DNA of 64,000 bases from a virus, in the IMG/VR virus record IMGVR_UViG_3300021437_000001, positions 1 to 64,000 of that record; one strand, 5' to 3'. Of the stretch, positions 8,855 through 16,747 are shown one piece after another. Under the pieces are notes generated by a model that was given only the letters and a program-made list of their open reading frames with translations, ran no database searches and was not told the DNA's origin. How positions within the stretch are numbered: position 1 is the stretch's first letter; every line of letters starts with the position of its first letter. A program made the position numbers and the translations under genes.

Positions 8855-9781
8855 ATGAGCGCACCATTAACTGAGTTTGTAATAGAAACGGTCATACGAG
8901 ATGGCCTCGGTTTTATCCGAGCCAACCCTGCCGTTCTTGATGACATCTTCAGTAAGTTCACGGCCACTTGGTTTAATACCCAATACGGTGTAAATCATAT
9001 AGAAAAGCTTAAAACTTTTGTCCAACAGAATCAAGTAAAAATAGTCCACTCTTTTGCTCAAGTACCTACTAATACACCTTGCATTTCAATACAAATCTTA
9101 AAAAGTTCAGAAACGCCTAAGCTTCAACAGTTCAGTAATGAATACGAAGACGTGGATACTCCAGTAGCGCCAGTTGTTAGAATCAATAATGTAATACCGT
9201 TATCGTTTGACGTGGTTACAGGAAAGTTACAAATTGATCCAAGTGTGAATCTTGGGCCAGTTTTTCCAGGAATGATCTTTGTTGATTCTCAGAATGTAGA
9301 ATTTACAATACAGAGTGGAAACAGTAACTTAGCGGGTAATAAATACATATCGCTGCCTCGTGACGGCAACGTTCCTAATTTAACGGCTCCTGGAAAAATT
9401 GTAAGTAGTATAAAAATTCAAAGGGTTGAGCGTAGAATGGTGCGTCTTGAAGAGACCATTTCTTTAGGCGTCCATGCCCGAAATGACGTTCATATTGCTA
9501 AATACTTGTACTATTTACTCACCTATATTTTAAAGTCTAGAATGGACTCTTTAATACAGAGAGGTATTAATCTAGATTTTGGAGTTGGCGGCGTATTTGA
9601 TCGAGCGGATGAATATCAAGGCGAGAACGTATTTAGCCGTTTTATGGAAGTTAATTGCATAACTGAATTTGACTGGAACCAAGAACAGGTCAGTCTGATA
9701 GACAATTTTGACCTTACAATGCGTGCCCCAGACGGCATCACACAGAACTCCACGACAGTGGTAAAACCCAAGGATTCGTAA
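8855..9781 (+). CDS. Putative tail terminator or sheath-end protein
   Basis: 308 residues, mainly beta with helices at each end. Features include VDTPVAPVVRINNVIPL, then VERRMVRLEETISLGVHARND, followed by a helix IAKYLYYLLTYILKSRMDSL. The pattern of a strand with a charged pair and then a helix near 210-240 resembles tail terminator proteins. It lies directly upstream of the sheath operon, where terminators usually lie. Longer than typical terminators, so the name is tentative. Confidence 0.45.
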   Translation: MSAPLTEFVIETVIRDGLGFIRANPAVLDDIFSKFTATWFNTQYGVNHIEKLKTFVQQNQVKIVHSFAQVPTNTPCISIQILKSSETPKLQQFSNEYEDVDTPVAPVVRINNVIPLSFDVVTGKLQIDPSVNLGPVFPGMIFVDSQNVEFTIQSGNSNLAGNKYISLPRDGNVPNLTAPGKIVSSIKIQRVERRMVRLEETISLGVHARNDVHIAKYLYYLLTYILKSRMDSLIQRGINLDFGVGGVFDRADEYQGENVFSRFMEVNCITEFDWNQEQVSLIDNFDLTMRAPDGITQNSTTVVKPKDS

Positions 9782-9801
9782 CTAAAACGGTTATGGGAAT
9801 G

Positions 9802-9810
9802 TGGTAAAAT
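9802..9810 (+). promoter_or_regulatory. Extended -10 promoter candidate before the sheath unit
   Basis: TGGTAAAAT lies in the 41-base gap after the neck genes, giving a TG extension and -10 box TAAAAT (9805-9810). No good -35 box is seen at 16-18 bases upstream. It would start transcription shortly before the gene at 9823. The gap is one of few in this dense region. Confidence 0.35.
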
Positions 9811-9822
9811 ACAGGGAAACCA

Positions 9823-10044
9823 ATGAAGGACAAGAAACTCAAAAAAGTCGAACTAGAAACTGATAATCTAATGGAAGAAGTTCAAGAAGAGGAATGTATT
9901 ACGTTTGACGTGTATTTCCAGATTCTTCTAAAAGAGCGAAAGGTTCTAGCTCATCATAAACCGCCAATGCGTCAACATGCAGAAGCGAACGAAATGTCGA
10001 GTGCAACCCGAACAGAGTTTAATGAACTCTTCAAGTCTTACTGA
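9823..10044 (+). CDS. Small acidic hypothetical protein before the sheath
   Basis: 73 residues. The N-terminal part alternates Lys and Glu (KDKKLKKVELETDNLMEEVQEEE), and the C-terminal part has HHKPPMRQHAEANE. No domain is recognised. The gene follows the promoter candidate and is 16 bases ahead of the sheath gene. It may be an assembly factor for the tail, but nothing shows this directly. Confidence 0.5.
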   Translation: MKDKKLKKVELETDNLMEEVQEEECITFDVYFQILLKERKVLAHHKPPMRQHAEANEMSSATRTEFNELFKSY

Positions 10045-10060
10045 AAAGAGGGAGTAGAAA

Positions 10061-11872
10061 ATGTCAATTAGAGTACCTTTCAACGGAGCGAGTCTAGCTA
10101 AACCTGGATCATATTCCAAGACCACAGTCAATTTGTCTGGTGGATTTCCGCTTGCTGCAACTGGCGTTATTGCCATTGTTGGCGAAGCTCTTGGTGGTGC
10201 CCCTGGATCTAGCGATGGCGTGCAAACGTTTACTAGCGAAGATATTGCTAGCTTGATCGCCAAATATAAATCAGGACCAATTGTAGATGCTGCAAGATTA
10301 CTAGTAGCTCCTGCTCGTGATAATAGAGTTCCAAATGGAGCTTCTATGATTCGAGTTTGGAAAACTAACGCATCAACAAAAGCTTCTAAAATTCTAAATA
10401 ATGCTGCTGCGGCTAGTCTGTTTACAGTATCTTCTTTGAATTATGGTGAAGATGAAAATTTAATCAATATTACAGTTTCTAACGGTTCTTCTGCTAATAA
10501 TAAAGTTTTGACTATTAAGAAGAATGGTGTTACTGAAACTTTAAGTGAAAATGCTTACGATGCTGTACTGCAACTTCAATATTCTGGTGCAGATGCTTCT
10601 TGCTCTTTGACGATTCAAAATGTTGCTGGAGTTAAAACTTTAGTTGCTTCCACAAGCTCGACACCTGCTGATAATCTTAGTATTCCGCTGGCTGGTAAAT
10701 CTGTTCAAGATTTAGTAGACATTGTTGATTCAAATGCTTCTTATGCAGCTTCGACTTCTTTTAGAAATGCAAAATCGGTATCTGCTGCTTCTTTAGATTT
10801 TATTAGCACAGCTTTGGATATTAAAGCTTCTGCTAAAACTTTACGAAGAGCGCAACAAGAATTGTTGGACATCGTAGCAAGTCAATCTCAATTGATTTCA
10901 ATGTCTCAATCCGCAAATGCCGAAGGACTTCCTGCTAACGTAGGACCTGTGTTTTTGGCTGGTGCTGTCAGAGGAGCTTCTGCTAATTCAAATTTCCAAG
11001 CTGGTTTTGATGCTCTTTTAGCCGTTAGATGTAACGAAGTTGTTCCATTGGTATCGCAAGATGCTTCTGCCTTAATTTCTAGTGGAGATACTGATCCTGC
11101 ATCTTCGTTTACAATTGATGCTGTAAATCTGCAAGCTCTTACACATTGCATCACTGCTTCAAATACTAAGAATCGTTCTGAGAGAAACTGTTATGTTTCT
11201 AAGAAAGCTTCTTTTGCTGCTGCACAAGCTGCTGCTCAAGCTTTAAATCACGAACGAGCTTCGATGCTTTTCCAAGACGTTCAAGTTCTTGGTGCAGATG
11301 GCAATTTAAAACTTGTTGATCCTTGGGCTGCTGCTTGTATGGTAGCTGGAATTCAAGCTGGAACTGAAGTAGGAACTCCTGCTACTTTTAAGTTTGTTAA
11401 TGCCAATGCTATTAAGCATCAAGACTACAATTCTAAAACTCAAGTTGATTTGGCAATTGATGCTGGACTTCTACCTTTAGAAGAAGCAGACAGTGGTGGA
11501 TTTCGAGTTGTTGTTCATAACACTACTTATGGAATTGATGCAAATTTTGTTTGGAATAGAGTTTCTGTTGTTGAGGCTGCTGACTATGTTGCTTACAATT
11601 TGAGACAACAATTAGAAGCGATTTTTATTGGTAACAAAGCTGCTACCGGAACTGCGCAATCAATTAAAAATACGATTATCTCTATCATGGATTCTTTCTT
11701 ACGAGCGAATATCATAGTAGGAGATGACACAAATAAAAATCTTGGCTTTAAAGATCTTAACGTTGTCCTAAACGGAAATACCGCTTATGTTGATGTTACT
11801 ATCACTCCAGTTCAAGGTGTCGATTTCATCCTGAATCGTATAACTCTAGATAACATTCGACAATCAGCGTAA
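10061..11872 (+). CDS. Tail sheath protein
   Basis: 603 residues, preceded by GAGGGAG. The N-terminal RVPFNGASLAKPGSYSKT opening, the following FPLAATGVIAIVGEALGGAPG strand-turn and the C-terminal domain (VVVHNTTYGIDANFVWNRVS, then FLRANIIVGDD and VNFI-type end strands) are the layout of myovirus sheath proteins: a variable outer domain inserted in a conserved core. The sheath subunits contract around the tube during injection. Ala/Ser-rich composition of the middle part (about residues 110-300) marks the exposed insertion. Followed after 12 bases by an Ala-rich gene and then the tube gene. Confidence 0.88.
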   Translation: MSIRVPFNGASLAKPGSYSKTTVNLSGGFPLAATGVIAIVGEALGGAPGSSDGVQTFTSEDIASLIAKYKSGPIVDAARLLVAPARDNRVPNGASMIRVWKTNASTKASKILNNAAAASLFTVSSLNYGEDENLINITVSNGSSANNKVLTIKKNGVTETLSENAYDAVLQLQYSGADASCSLTIQNVAGVKTLVASTSSTPADNLSIPLAGKSVQDLVDIVDSNASYAASTSFRNAKSVSAASLDFISTALDIKASAKTLRRAQQELLDIVASQSQLISMSQSANAEGLPANVGPVFLAGAVRGASANSNFQAGFDALLAVRCNEVVPLVSQDASALISSGDTDPASSFTIDAVNLQALTHCITASNTKNRSERNCYVSKKASFAAAQAAAQALNHERASMLFQDVQVLGADGNLKLVDPWAAACMVAGIQAGTEVGTPATFKFVNANAIKHQDYNSKTQVDLAIDAGLLPLEEADSGGFRVVVHNTTYGIDANFVWNRVSVVEAADYVAYNLRQQLEAIFIGNKAATGTAQSIKNTIISIMDSFLRANIIVGDDTNKNLGFKDLNVVLNGNTAYVDVTITPVQGVDFILNRITLDNIRQSA

Positions 11873-11884
11873 TCGAGGTAGATA

Positions 11885-12358
11885 ATGGCTCTTACTGATA
11901 AACAAAAAGCAGAATTAGACATTGCGATGGGCAGCAAAAAAGCTGCCGATGCTTTAGTTGCAAAATTGGACGCTAATGCTGCTCTTAATGATAAAGAATT
12001 TAAACAACTTGAGATTGCTTTGGCAGATAAAAAAGCAGCAAAAGAAGTATCCGAGGATATTCCTGCTCAGGCGTCTGCGGATGTCGCTGCAATAGCTGCT
12101 GCTCAAGCAGATGTAGATAGTGCGCAAGCTGCTGTCGTTTCAGCTCAAGCTGCTTTGGATGCTGATCCAGGTAATCCTGTGTTAGTAGCCGCATTAGCTG
12201 CTGCTCAAGCAGATCTTGCTGCTAAACAAGCAATCTTAGCTTCTGCACAAGCAGTTCAAGCTAAAGATCAAATTTCCGAAAGAACTAAAAAAGTTTTAGA
12301 CATTGCAATGGCATCGAAAGATGGCGGCAGTGCTCTGAAAGCTGAAATTGAAAAATAA
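11885..12358 (+). CDS. Ala-rich repetitive protein between sheath and tube
   Basis: 157 residues. A motif occurs three times in varied form: LDIAMGSKKAADALVAKLDA near the start, LEIALADKKAAKEV after it, and LDIAMASKDGGSALKAEIEK at the end. A highly Ala/Gln-rich coiled stretch (about residues 60-125, AAQADVDSAQAAVVSAQAAL) lies between. It begins 12 bases after the sheath stop. Most phages have tube directly after sheath, so this insertion is unusual. Possible roles are tail assembly or a minor virion part. Function unknown. Confidence 0.55.
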   Translation: MALTDKQKAELDIAMGSKKAADALVAKLDANAALNDKEFKQLEIALADKKAAKEVSEDIPAQASADVAAIAAAQADVDSAQAAVVSAQAALDADPGNPVLVAALAAAQADLAAKQAILASAQAVQAKDQISERTKKVLDIAMASKDGGSALKAEIEK

Positions 12359-12370
12359 TAGGCAAATAGA

Positions 12371-12405
12371 ACGTAAACCCCTAGCCTGTTTTACTTATTA
12401 GGGTT
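12371..12405 (+). promoter_or_regulatory. Hairpin ahead of the tube gene
   Basis: AACCC-C-TA (12376-12383) can pair with TAGGGTT (12399-12405), giving seven pairs with one bulge and a 15-base loop. There is no T-run after it, so it is not a standard terminator. It could be an mRNA processing or stability element separating sheath and tube translation. The ACGTAAACC at 12371-12379 recurs at 12913-12921 on the other side of the tube gene. Confidence 0.3.
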
Positions 12406-12421
12406 GTAAAGGAGAAATAAA

Positions 12422-12835
12422 ATGAGTCAAACTTCAACTGGCGCAAGGATTGTATTTAGAGTTAATGGTCAAAAGGTAGCTTTTGCCAATTCTTTGAATT
12501 ATACTGTAGCGCACGCCCATCAACCTGTCGATGTTCTTGATCAATTGGAACCAGCAGAATATGCTGAGACTGGTTATACTGTAAATTTTAGTGCAACTCA
12601 ATTTCGAGTGTCAAATCAATCTGCTATGGCTCTAGGCTTGCGACCTCGTTTGCAAGACATCCTTACGCAGCCAGAGTTGACTGCGGAATTAGTTGACCGT
12701 ATCACTGGAGCCACTTTAATGTTAATCCAACGAGTAAAATGTACTCAAGAGGATTTTAACGTTGATGCTAGGTCTTTAGGCCAAACTACTTTGTCTTTTG
12801 TTGGAATTAAACAAGATGACGAAGGCTCTTTATAA
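12422..12835 (+). CDS. Tail tube protein
   Basis: 137 residues, preceded by AAAGGAG. Sequence features: TGARIVFRVNGQKVAFANSL (strand-turn-strand), then YAETGYTVNFSATQFRVSN and a C-terminal CTQEDFNVDARSLGQTTLSFVG. This matches the beta-barrel tube subunits of contractile tails (XkdM/gp19-type length). It follows the sheath gene after the Ala-rich gene and precedes the chaperone and tape-measure genes, the standard order. The tube forms the channel for DNA delivery. Confidence 0.75.
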   Translation: MSQTSTGARIVFRVNGQKVAFANSLNYTVAHAHQPVDVLDQLEPAEYAETGYTVNFSATQFRVSNQSAMALGLRPRLQDILTQPELTAELVDRITGATLMLIQRVKCTQEDFNVDARSLGQTTLSFVGIKQDDEGSL

Positions 12836-12967
12836 GCTGAAACGATAGGCTTATAGGTTCTAACCTGACGGCGCACGAAAATAGTACCTCTAGCGCCCAG
12901 GAATGGGGTAAAACGTAAACCACTTGCTGATAGTCTGACCGGAAGGGCTGAATAGACAGAACCAGCA
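12833..12967 (+). ncRNA. Structured non-coding stretch after the tube gene
   Basis: The 200-base gap before the endonuclease start has no good frame but several possible stems. TAAGC (12833-12837) pairs with GCTTA (12849-12853). GGCGC (12870-12874) pairs with GCGCC (12893-12897). TGCTG (12925-12929) pairs with CAGCA (12963-12967) and encloses GTCT/AGAC and a CC-GGAA-GG hairpin with a GNRA loop (12939-12946). This could be a processed RNA, a 3' UTR structure or the remains of an intron. Class not assigned. Confidence 0.35.
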
Positions 12968-12972
12968 TTTAC

Positions 12973-13007
12973 AAGGGTTAGACTTAGGTCTAGCCCTTTA
13001 CTTTTTG
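12973..13007 (+). terminator. Rho-independent terminator after the tail tube
   Basis: AAGGGTTAGAC (12973-12983) pairs with GTCTAGCCCTT (12988-12998) over 11 bases with one G-T pair and a TTAG loop, followed by TACTTTTTG. It would end transcripts from the sheath and tube genes just before the homing endonuclease cassette. Confidence 0.75.
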
Positions 13008-13024
13008 TAGCATTATGTTATACT
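12997..13024 (+). promoter_or_regulatory. Promoter of the homing endonuclease gene
   Basis: TTTACT (12997-13002), a 16-base spacer and TATACT (13019-13024) with a TG extension (13016-13017) form a sigma70-type promoter. The -35 box overlaps the T-run of the terminator, so the cassette has a compact end-then-restart layout. Expected transcription start is near 13031. Confidence 0.55.
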
Positions 13025-13040
13025 CCTTATATGGAGTATA
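13019..13040 (+). repeat. Perfect palindrome joining -10 box and Shine-Dalgarno
   Basis: TATACTCC (13019-13026) and GGAGTATA (13033-13040) are exact inverted repeats around a 6-base loop. The left arm contains the -10 box and the right arm contains the GGAG ribosome binding site for the ATG at 13045. It could act as a protein operator or as an RNA hairpin that hides the ribosome binding site in read-through transcripts. Confidence 0.6.
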
Positions 13041-13044
13041 TTTC

Positions 13045-13722
13045 ATGCTTGGAAAATTATATAAAATTACATTAGACGACCGAGTTATATATGTTGGCCA
13101 AACTTTGCAGGAATTAACTGCTCGCATAGCGCAACACAAAAAATCTGACTCTTTAGTCGGAAGAAAGATTAATAAGGGCTATGATTTAAAATTTGAGATT
13201 ATAAAAGAAGTGCCTATAAGCGAATTAGATGCTTGGGAATGTTTTTATATAGGATATTTTAATACATTGCATCCAAATGGTCTAAATTTGCAATTACCAT
13301 TTAGTTCTGCGAGAATGACTGAAACCACTCGAAATAAGATTAGAAAATCTAAAACTTATGGAAAAGTTTATACAATAGATTTACAAGGAACCATCCTTGA
13401 GTTCGAATCTGGAAGACATGCTGCCTTGTCGTTAAAGATAAATATTGCGCATATTTACGAATGTATTAATGGCAAGCGTTATGCAGCGGGAGATAGGGCC
13501 TTCTGGAGAGAAGGTCAACAACCTAAAAATGTAGCAGATATTAGACAAAGACCAAGAATAGCAGTATGTACCGTAAATACAAATACAGGAGAACAACAGC
13601 ATTTCCCAAGTGTCTATTCTTGTGCTATGATGTTAAATATAGACCCAGCAACAATTTGCAAAGGTCTAAAAGATAAAAAAGAAATAAAGTATAAACATTA
13701 TAAAATAAGGAAGGCTATATGA
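13045..13722 (+). CDS. GIY-YIG homing endonuclease with NUMOD-like repeats
   Basis: 225 residues. An in-frame ATG at 13015 falls in the promoter, so ATG 13045 with GGAG is chosen. The N-terminal nuclease has LYKITLDDRVIYVGQT (variant GIY-YIG), ELTARIAQH (conserved Arg) and AWECFYIGYF (catalytic Glu). Two DNA-binding units follow, each with S-x-x-x-A and I-x-x-C/I-x-G patterns: KVYTIDLQGTILEFESGRHA and TNTGEQQHFPSVYSCAMML, like NUMOD1. Such enzymes cut allele DNA and copy themselves by repair. It sits between tube and chaperone genes and its stop overlaps the next ATG by 4 bases. Confidence 0.85.
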   Translation: MLGKLYKITLDDRVIYVGQTLQELTARIAQHKKSDSLVGRKINKGYDLKFEIIKEVPISELDAWECFYIGYFNTLHPNGLNLQLPFSSARMTETTRNKIRKSKTYGKVYTIDLQGTILEFESGRHAALSLKINIAHIYECINGKRYAAGDRAFWREGQQPKNVADIRQRPRIAVCTVNTNTGEQQHFPSVYSCAMMLNIDPATICKGLKDKKEIKYKHYKIRKAI

Positions 13723-14123
13723 TCAATACGTTACCAAGCATGGAATTTTCATTTTCAATTGACGTAAAGGGTTCTGACACTGGACAACAATTTCAAGGTA
13801 CTTTTACCTACAAACGTCCAAATTTGCGTCTAAAATCTAATGCTGCAAAACTGGCTGCACGGTTAAATGAAGATCTTCGCAATCTTGATGAAGATACTAA
13901 ATTCATTCATGACGTTTTAGCAAATCTCCGATTCTCTTTAATTCAAACTCCTGATTGGTGGCAAAAGTCTGACTTTGGCCTAGAGCTTTATGATACGAAT
14001 GTAATATTCGATATTTACAAGGCTTGTATTGATTTTGAAAATGCTTGGACTGAGAAAGTCTGGGGAAATCAAGAGAAAGCCAAAGAAGAGCTTAAAGAAG
14101 CTGTCAAAGCTAAAGCCAAGTAG
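13719..14123 (+). CDS. Putative tail assembly chaperone, first gene
   Basis: 134 residues, start within the endonuclease stop (ATGA overlap) with AAGGAAGG upstream. Contains FSFSIDVKGSDTGQQFQGTF, a helix NAAKLAARLNEDLRNLDED and SLIQTPDWWQKSDFG, ending in a Lys/Ala-rich helix. Position between tube and tape measure, and the two-gene arrangement, are those of tail assembly chaperones that bind the tape measure during tail assembly. Sequence alone does not prove the role. No -1 slippery site connecting it to the next gene was found. Confidence 0.55.
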   Translation: MINTLPSMEFSFSIDVKGSDTGQQFQGTFTYKRPNLRLKSNAAKLAARLNEDLRNLDEDTKFIHDVLANLRFSLIQTPDWWQKSDFGLELYDTNVIFDIYKACIDFENAWTEKVWGNQEKAKEELKEAVKAKAK

Positions 14124-14137
14124 TCAGAGAGGTTAGA

Positions 14138-14581
14138 ATGTCGAAATTCGGCGTTCTCAGCTTTGTAAGAGCTGCTCATGAAATGGTAAACGCCAAGACC
14201 GATTCAATGGAAGGTCTTGAGAAGTTTTTAATTTCTTGGTTCTGCCTTAAGTTTGAGACAACCCCTAATGATGATAGATTGCAAGGAATGACTCTAGAAG
14301 AGTTAGTTACTTTCTATTACATGCACCGAATTAAAGACGATCCAGAAACTATTTCTAGACTTATTCAGGATGGTGAAGACGAATACGAAAAGTGGCTTAA
14401 AGCTGAAATGGAAGAAGAGTACGTTACGGATGAAGAGATGGTTCAAGGAATGCTACAATATGAAGAGAATCAAAAGGATAAACGCAAAGCCCGTGACGAC
14501 GAGTTTCGAAATAAGTTAAAAGAAATGCCAGACAAAGTTACTACGGTATTTCCTACTTTCGACTCGCAGGATGATGAATAA
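14138..14581 (+). CDS. Putative tail assembly chaperone, second gene
   Basis: 147 residues, helical and acidic, with LISWFCLKFETTPNDDRLQG, a TLEELVTFYYMHRIKDDPE helix and a charged C-terminal tail (QKDKRKARDDEFRNKLKE). It has its own AGAGAGG ribosome binding site and starts 14 bases after the previous stop; its stop overlaps the tape-measure ATG by one base. In most tailed phages the second chaperone is made by ribosomal frameshift; here the genes appear to be separate. Confidence 0.5.
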   Translation: MSKFGVLSFVRAAHEMVNAKTDSMEGLEKFLISWFCLKFETTPNDDRLQGMTLEELVTFYYMHRIKDDPETISRLIQDGEDEYEKWLKAEMEEEYVTDEEMVQGMLQYEENQKDKRKARDDEFRNKLKEMPDKVTTVFPTFDSQDDE

Positions 14582-16746
14582 TGTCAGATATAAAAAAACA
14601 GTTGATACTAGAGGTAAGCCTCGGTACTCAAAAACTTAAATCGGAAATTGCAGGTCTTAAGAAAGATCTTGAGAGCGTTGGCCGTGGCATGGGCGGTCAA
14701 GCAGGAACTCCTGCGTCCAAGAAGAGTGGAGTATCTGCTGATTTAGAAAAAGCTAAACAAATCAATATGGCGTATAAACAACGCCAAAAAGAGCAAGACC
14801 AACTTGAAAAAGCTTATTCTCAACGTCAAAAAGAAATAACTCGAGAGCAAGAAAAAGCTACTCGAGAAATGACAAAGCTTGCTACTAAAAAAGAAAATGC
14901 TGCTCGTAAAGAAGCGCAACGTATTGAAAAAGCTACTGAGAAAGAAGTTAAGCAAAATGAAGCTGCAATAGAAAAAGAACAAGCAGCAAAAATTAAAGCT
15001 GAACAAAAAGAATCTAAACGTGCCGAGACTCAAAGGCAGAAAGATTTAAACGCAGAAAAGCGAACAATCCAAGAACGTTTTGATTTTCTTAAAAAGAAAG
15101 ACTTAGAAAATAGCATTCGTAAATCTCAGTTAGATAGATCTGCTACGGCAAAATTAGCTAGAGCTTTTGGAGTTTCTGACGAAAAGGCCAGAGACTTGGC
15201 GGAAACTGTTCACGGAACTCCTGGTCGTACAGGCCGTGGAGGAATGAGTTCAGGCTTAGCTTTAGGATTAGGCTCCCTTTTAAAAGTTGGTGCCGAAGTT
15301 TATGATTTTTCTCAATTTAGAAGAACGCAAAATGCTCAAATGGCTTCCGCACAAAATTCAGCTATTAAAAGCGGTGACTATGTGGGTGGTCAAATTCAAG
15401 GTTTTAGATCTACTAAACATGGGTTAGGAAGGATGTTTTCTGATATAGCGACTTCGACTGCAATAGGAGCTGGAGCTGGTTTTGCAGTAGGCGGAGTAGG
15501 GGCCATCCCTGGTGCTCTCGCTGGCTTAGGAGTTGGTGCCCTTAGAGCGGGTAGATCTTATTTAACGGGGCAGCAAGAAGAACGAGACCGTTTAATGTTA
15601 GAAACTGAACCAGCTAGACAAGCTCAAGAACGACAAAGACAAGTTTCTAATATTAGATTTGATCTATTAAGACAGACTGGTAGAACAATGGGCGGAGCAA
15701 ATCCATTGGATAGGATGACTAGTCTACAGCATTTAGGAACTATGAATGGTTTTTCTCAAGAAGAAACATTATCACAACTTGGAGGTTTGCGCCAGTACAT
15801 AGGAACCAATGCGGCATCCAATGTGCTTTATAAAGGCCAGCAATTATACAATCAAACTGGAGTTGGTTTAGAAAGTCAAGGGAAACTGTCTGAAGCTGTA
15901 ACTACTGGAGAGCGTGGTACATTTGAAGCAGGTAATGCCAAACTGGAAGGTATCATTCGCAAAGGAATGGCTTTTGGTATTAAAGATGGCAAATTAGATC
16001 AATATGCTCGTATAACAGCGGACGCAGTTCAACGAAATGCCGAAATGGGTGGACAACAGGATGCTACGGCAATAGCAAATGAAGTTGCATCTCGTGCTCG
16101 AGGTTTGGCAGGTGAAGGAGATATAACAGAGAGTACATTGAGCCAAGCTGTCGGCATTCAAGATCTATTACGTCAAAAATCATCACAGACTACTGGTCTT
16201 GCGGGAGCTAATAACTTCTTAGGAATAAAACAAGCAGTAGAAGAGACTGGAGTAGAGCTATCTCCGGCGCAGATGATGTTAGCAGCCCAAACTTCCAATA
16301 AAGGGGGAGCTGCCTTAAAAGAATTATTAGTTAATCAAGGAATGTCTGAAGATCAGGCAAAAAGTGTCGTAGATAAAACAATATCAAATAAAGATAATTT
16401 TAATCTTGGAACTGGAAGTAAAGACGTAGATCAATTTTTAAAAAATCAACTTTACGGCACTACGACTGAAAAAACATTAGATATTGATAAGTCAAGAATG
16501 GGCGGTACTGCCGACGCCGAAGCAATTTCATTACAAGGTCGTGGCACAGCACAAGGCGGAGCAGAAGGCACCTTAATACAAAAAAATGCTCAAGTAGATT
16601 TTAAAAATTTTCAAGCAGGACTGGATAACATTGAAGTGTCAACTAAATTAGTAAATACAAGTCTGCAAACTTTTAATGAAAATTTGCAACAATCTTTTAG
16701 ATTGATGCACGAATTTTTGCTTAACAATGGTAATTTGAGTAAATAA
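14581..16746 (+). CDS. Tape measure protein
   Basis: 721 residues. Residues about 1-200 are an extended Lys/Glu/Ala-rich coiled coil. A hydrophobic Gly/Ala region follows (GLALGLGSLLKVGAEV, then IGAGAGFAVGGVGAIPGALA), likely the membrane-active part released at injection. The rest is mixed helical, with repeated Gln/Gly segments, and ends in a helical tail. This is the largest gene between tube and baseplate genes, as expected. At about 1.5 angstrom per residue it predicts a tail of roughly 110 nm (inference). Coupled to the chaperone gene by a one-base overlap. Confidence 0.75.
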   Translation: MSDIKKQLILEVSLGTQKLKSEIAGLKKDLESVGRGMGGQAGTPASKKSGVSADLEKAKQINMAYKQRQKEQDQLEKAYSQRQKEITREQEKATREMTKLATKKENAARKEAQRIEKATEKEVKQNEAAIEKEQAAKIKAEQKESKRAETQRQKDLNAEKRTIQERFDFLKKKDLENSIRKSQLDRSATAKLARAFGVSDEKARDLAETVHGTPGRTGRGGMSSGLALGLGSLLKVGAEVYDFSQFRRTQNAQMASAQNSAIKSGDYVGGQIQGFRSTKHGLGRMFSDIATSTAIGAGAGFAVGGVGAIPGALAGLGVGALRAGRSYLTGQQEERDRLMLETEPARQAQERQRQVSNIRFDLLRQTGRTMGGANPLDRMTSLQHLGTMNGFSQEETLSQLGGLRQYIGTNAASNVLYKGQQLYNQTGVGLESQGKLSEAVTTGERGTFEAGNAKLEGIIRKGMAFGIKDGKLDQYARITADAVQRNAEMGGQQDATAIANEVASRARGLAGEGDITESTLSQAVGIQDLLRQKSSQTTGLAGANNFLGIKQAVEETGVELSPAQMMLAAQTSNKGGAALKELLVNQGMSEDQAKSVVDKTISNKDNFNLGTGSKDVDQFLKNQLYGTTTEKTLDIDKSRMGGTADAEAISLQGRGTAQGGAEGTLIQKNAQVDFKNFQAGLDNIEVSTKLVNTSLQTFNENLQQSFRLMHEFLLNNGNLSK

Positions 16747-16747
16747 T

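Noticed and set aside
13015-13044. Upstream ATG at 13015 as start of the endonuclease
   Set aside because: It lies within the -10 region and has no Shine-Dalgarno; the ATG at 13045 has GGAG at the right distance and begins just before the nuclease domain.
12833-13722. Complete group I intron with endonuclease
   Set aside because: The tube gene ends in a normal stop and there is no second exon downstream; no complete core could be identified, so only a structured region is reported.
14098-14140. Programmed -1 frameshift joining the two tail assembly chaperone genes
   Set aside because: The -1 frame is closed by a TAA at 14111-14113 and no X-XXY-YYZ heptamer lies between it and the stop at 14121; the second gene has its own AGAGAGG and ATG.
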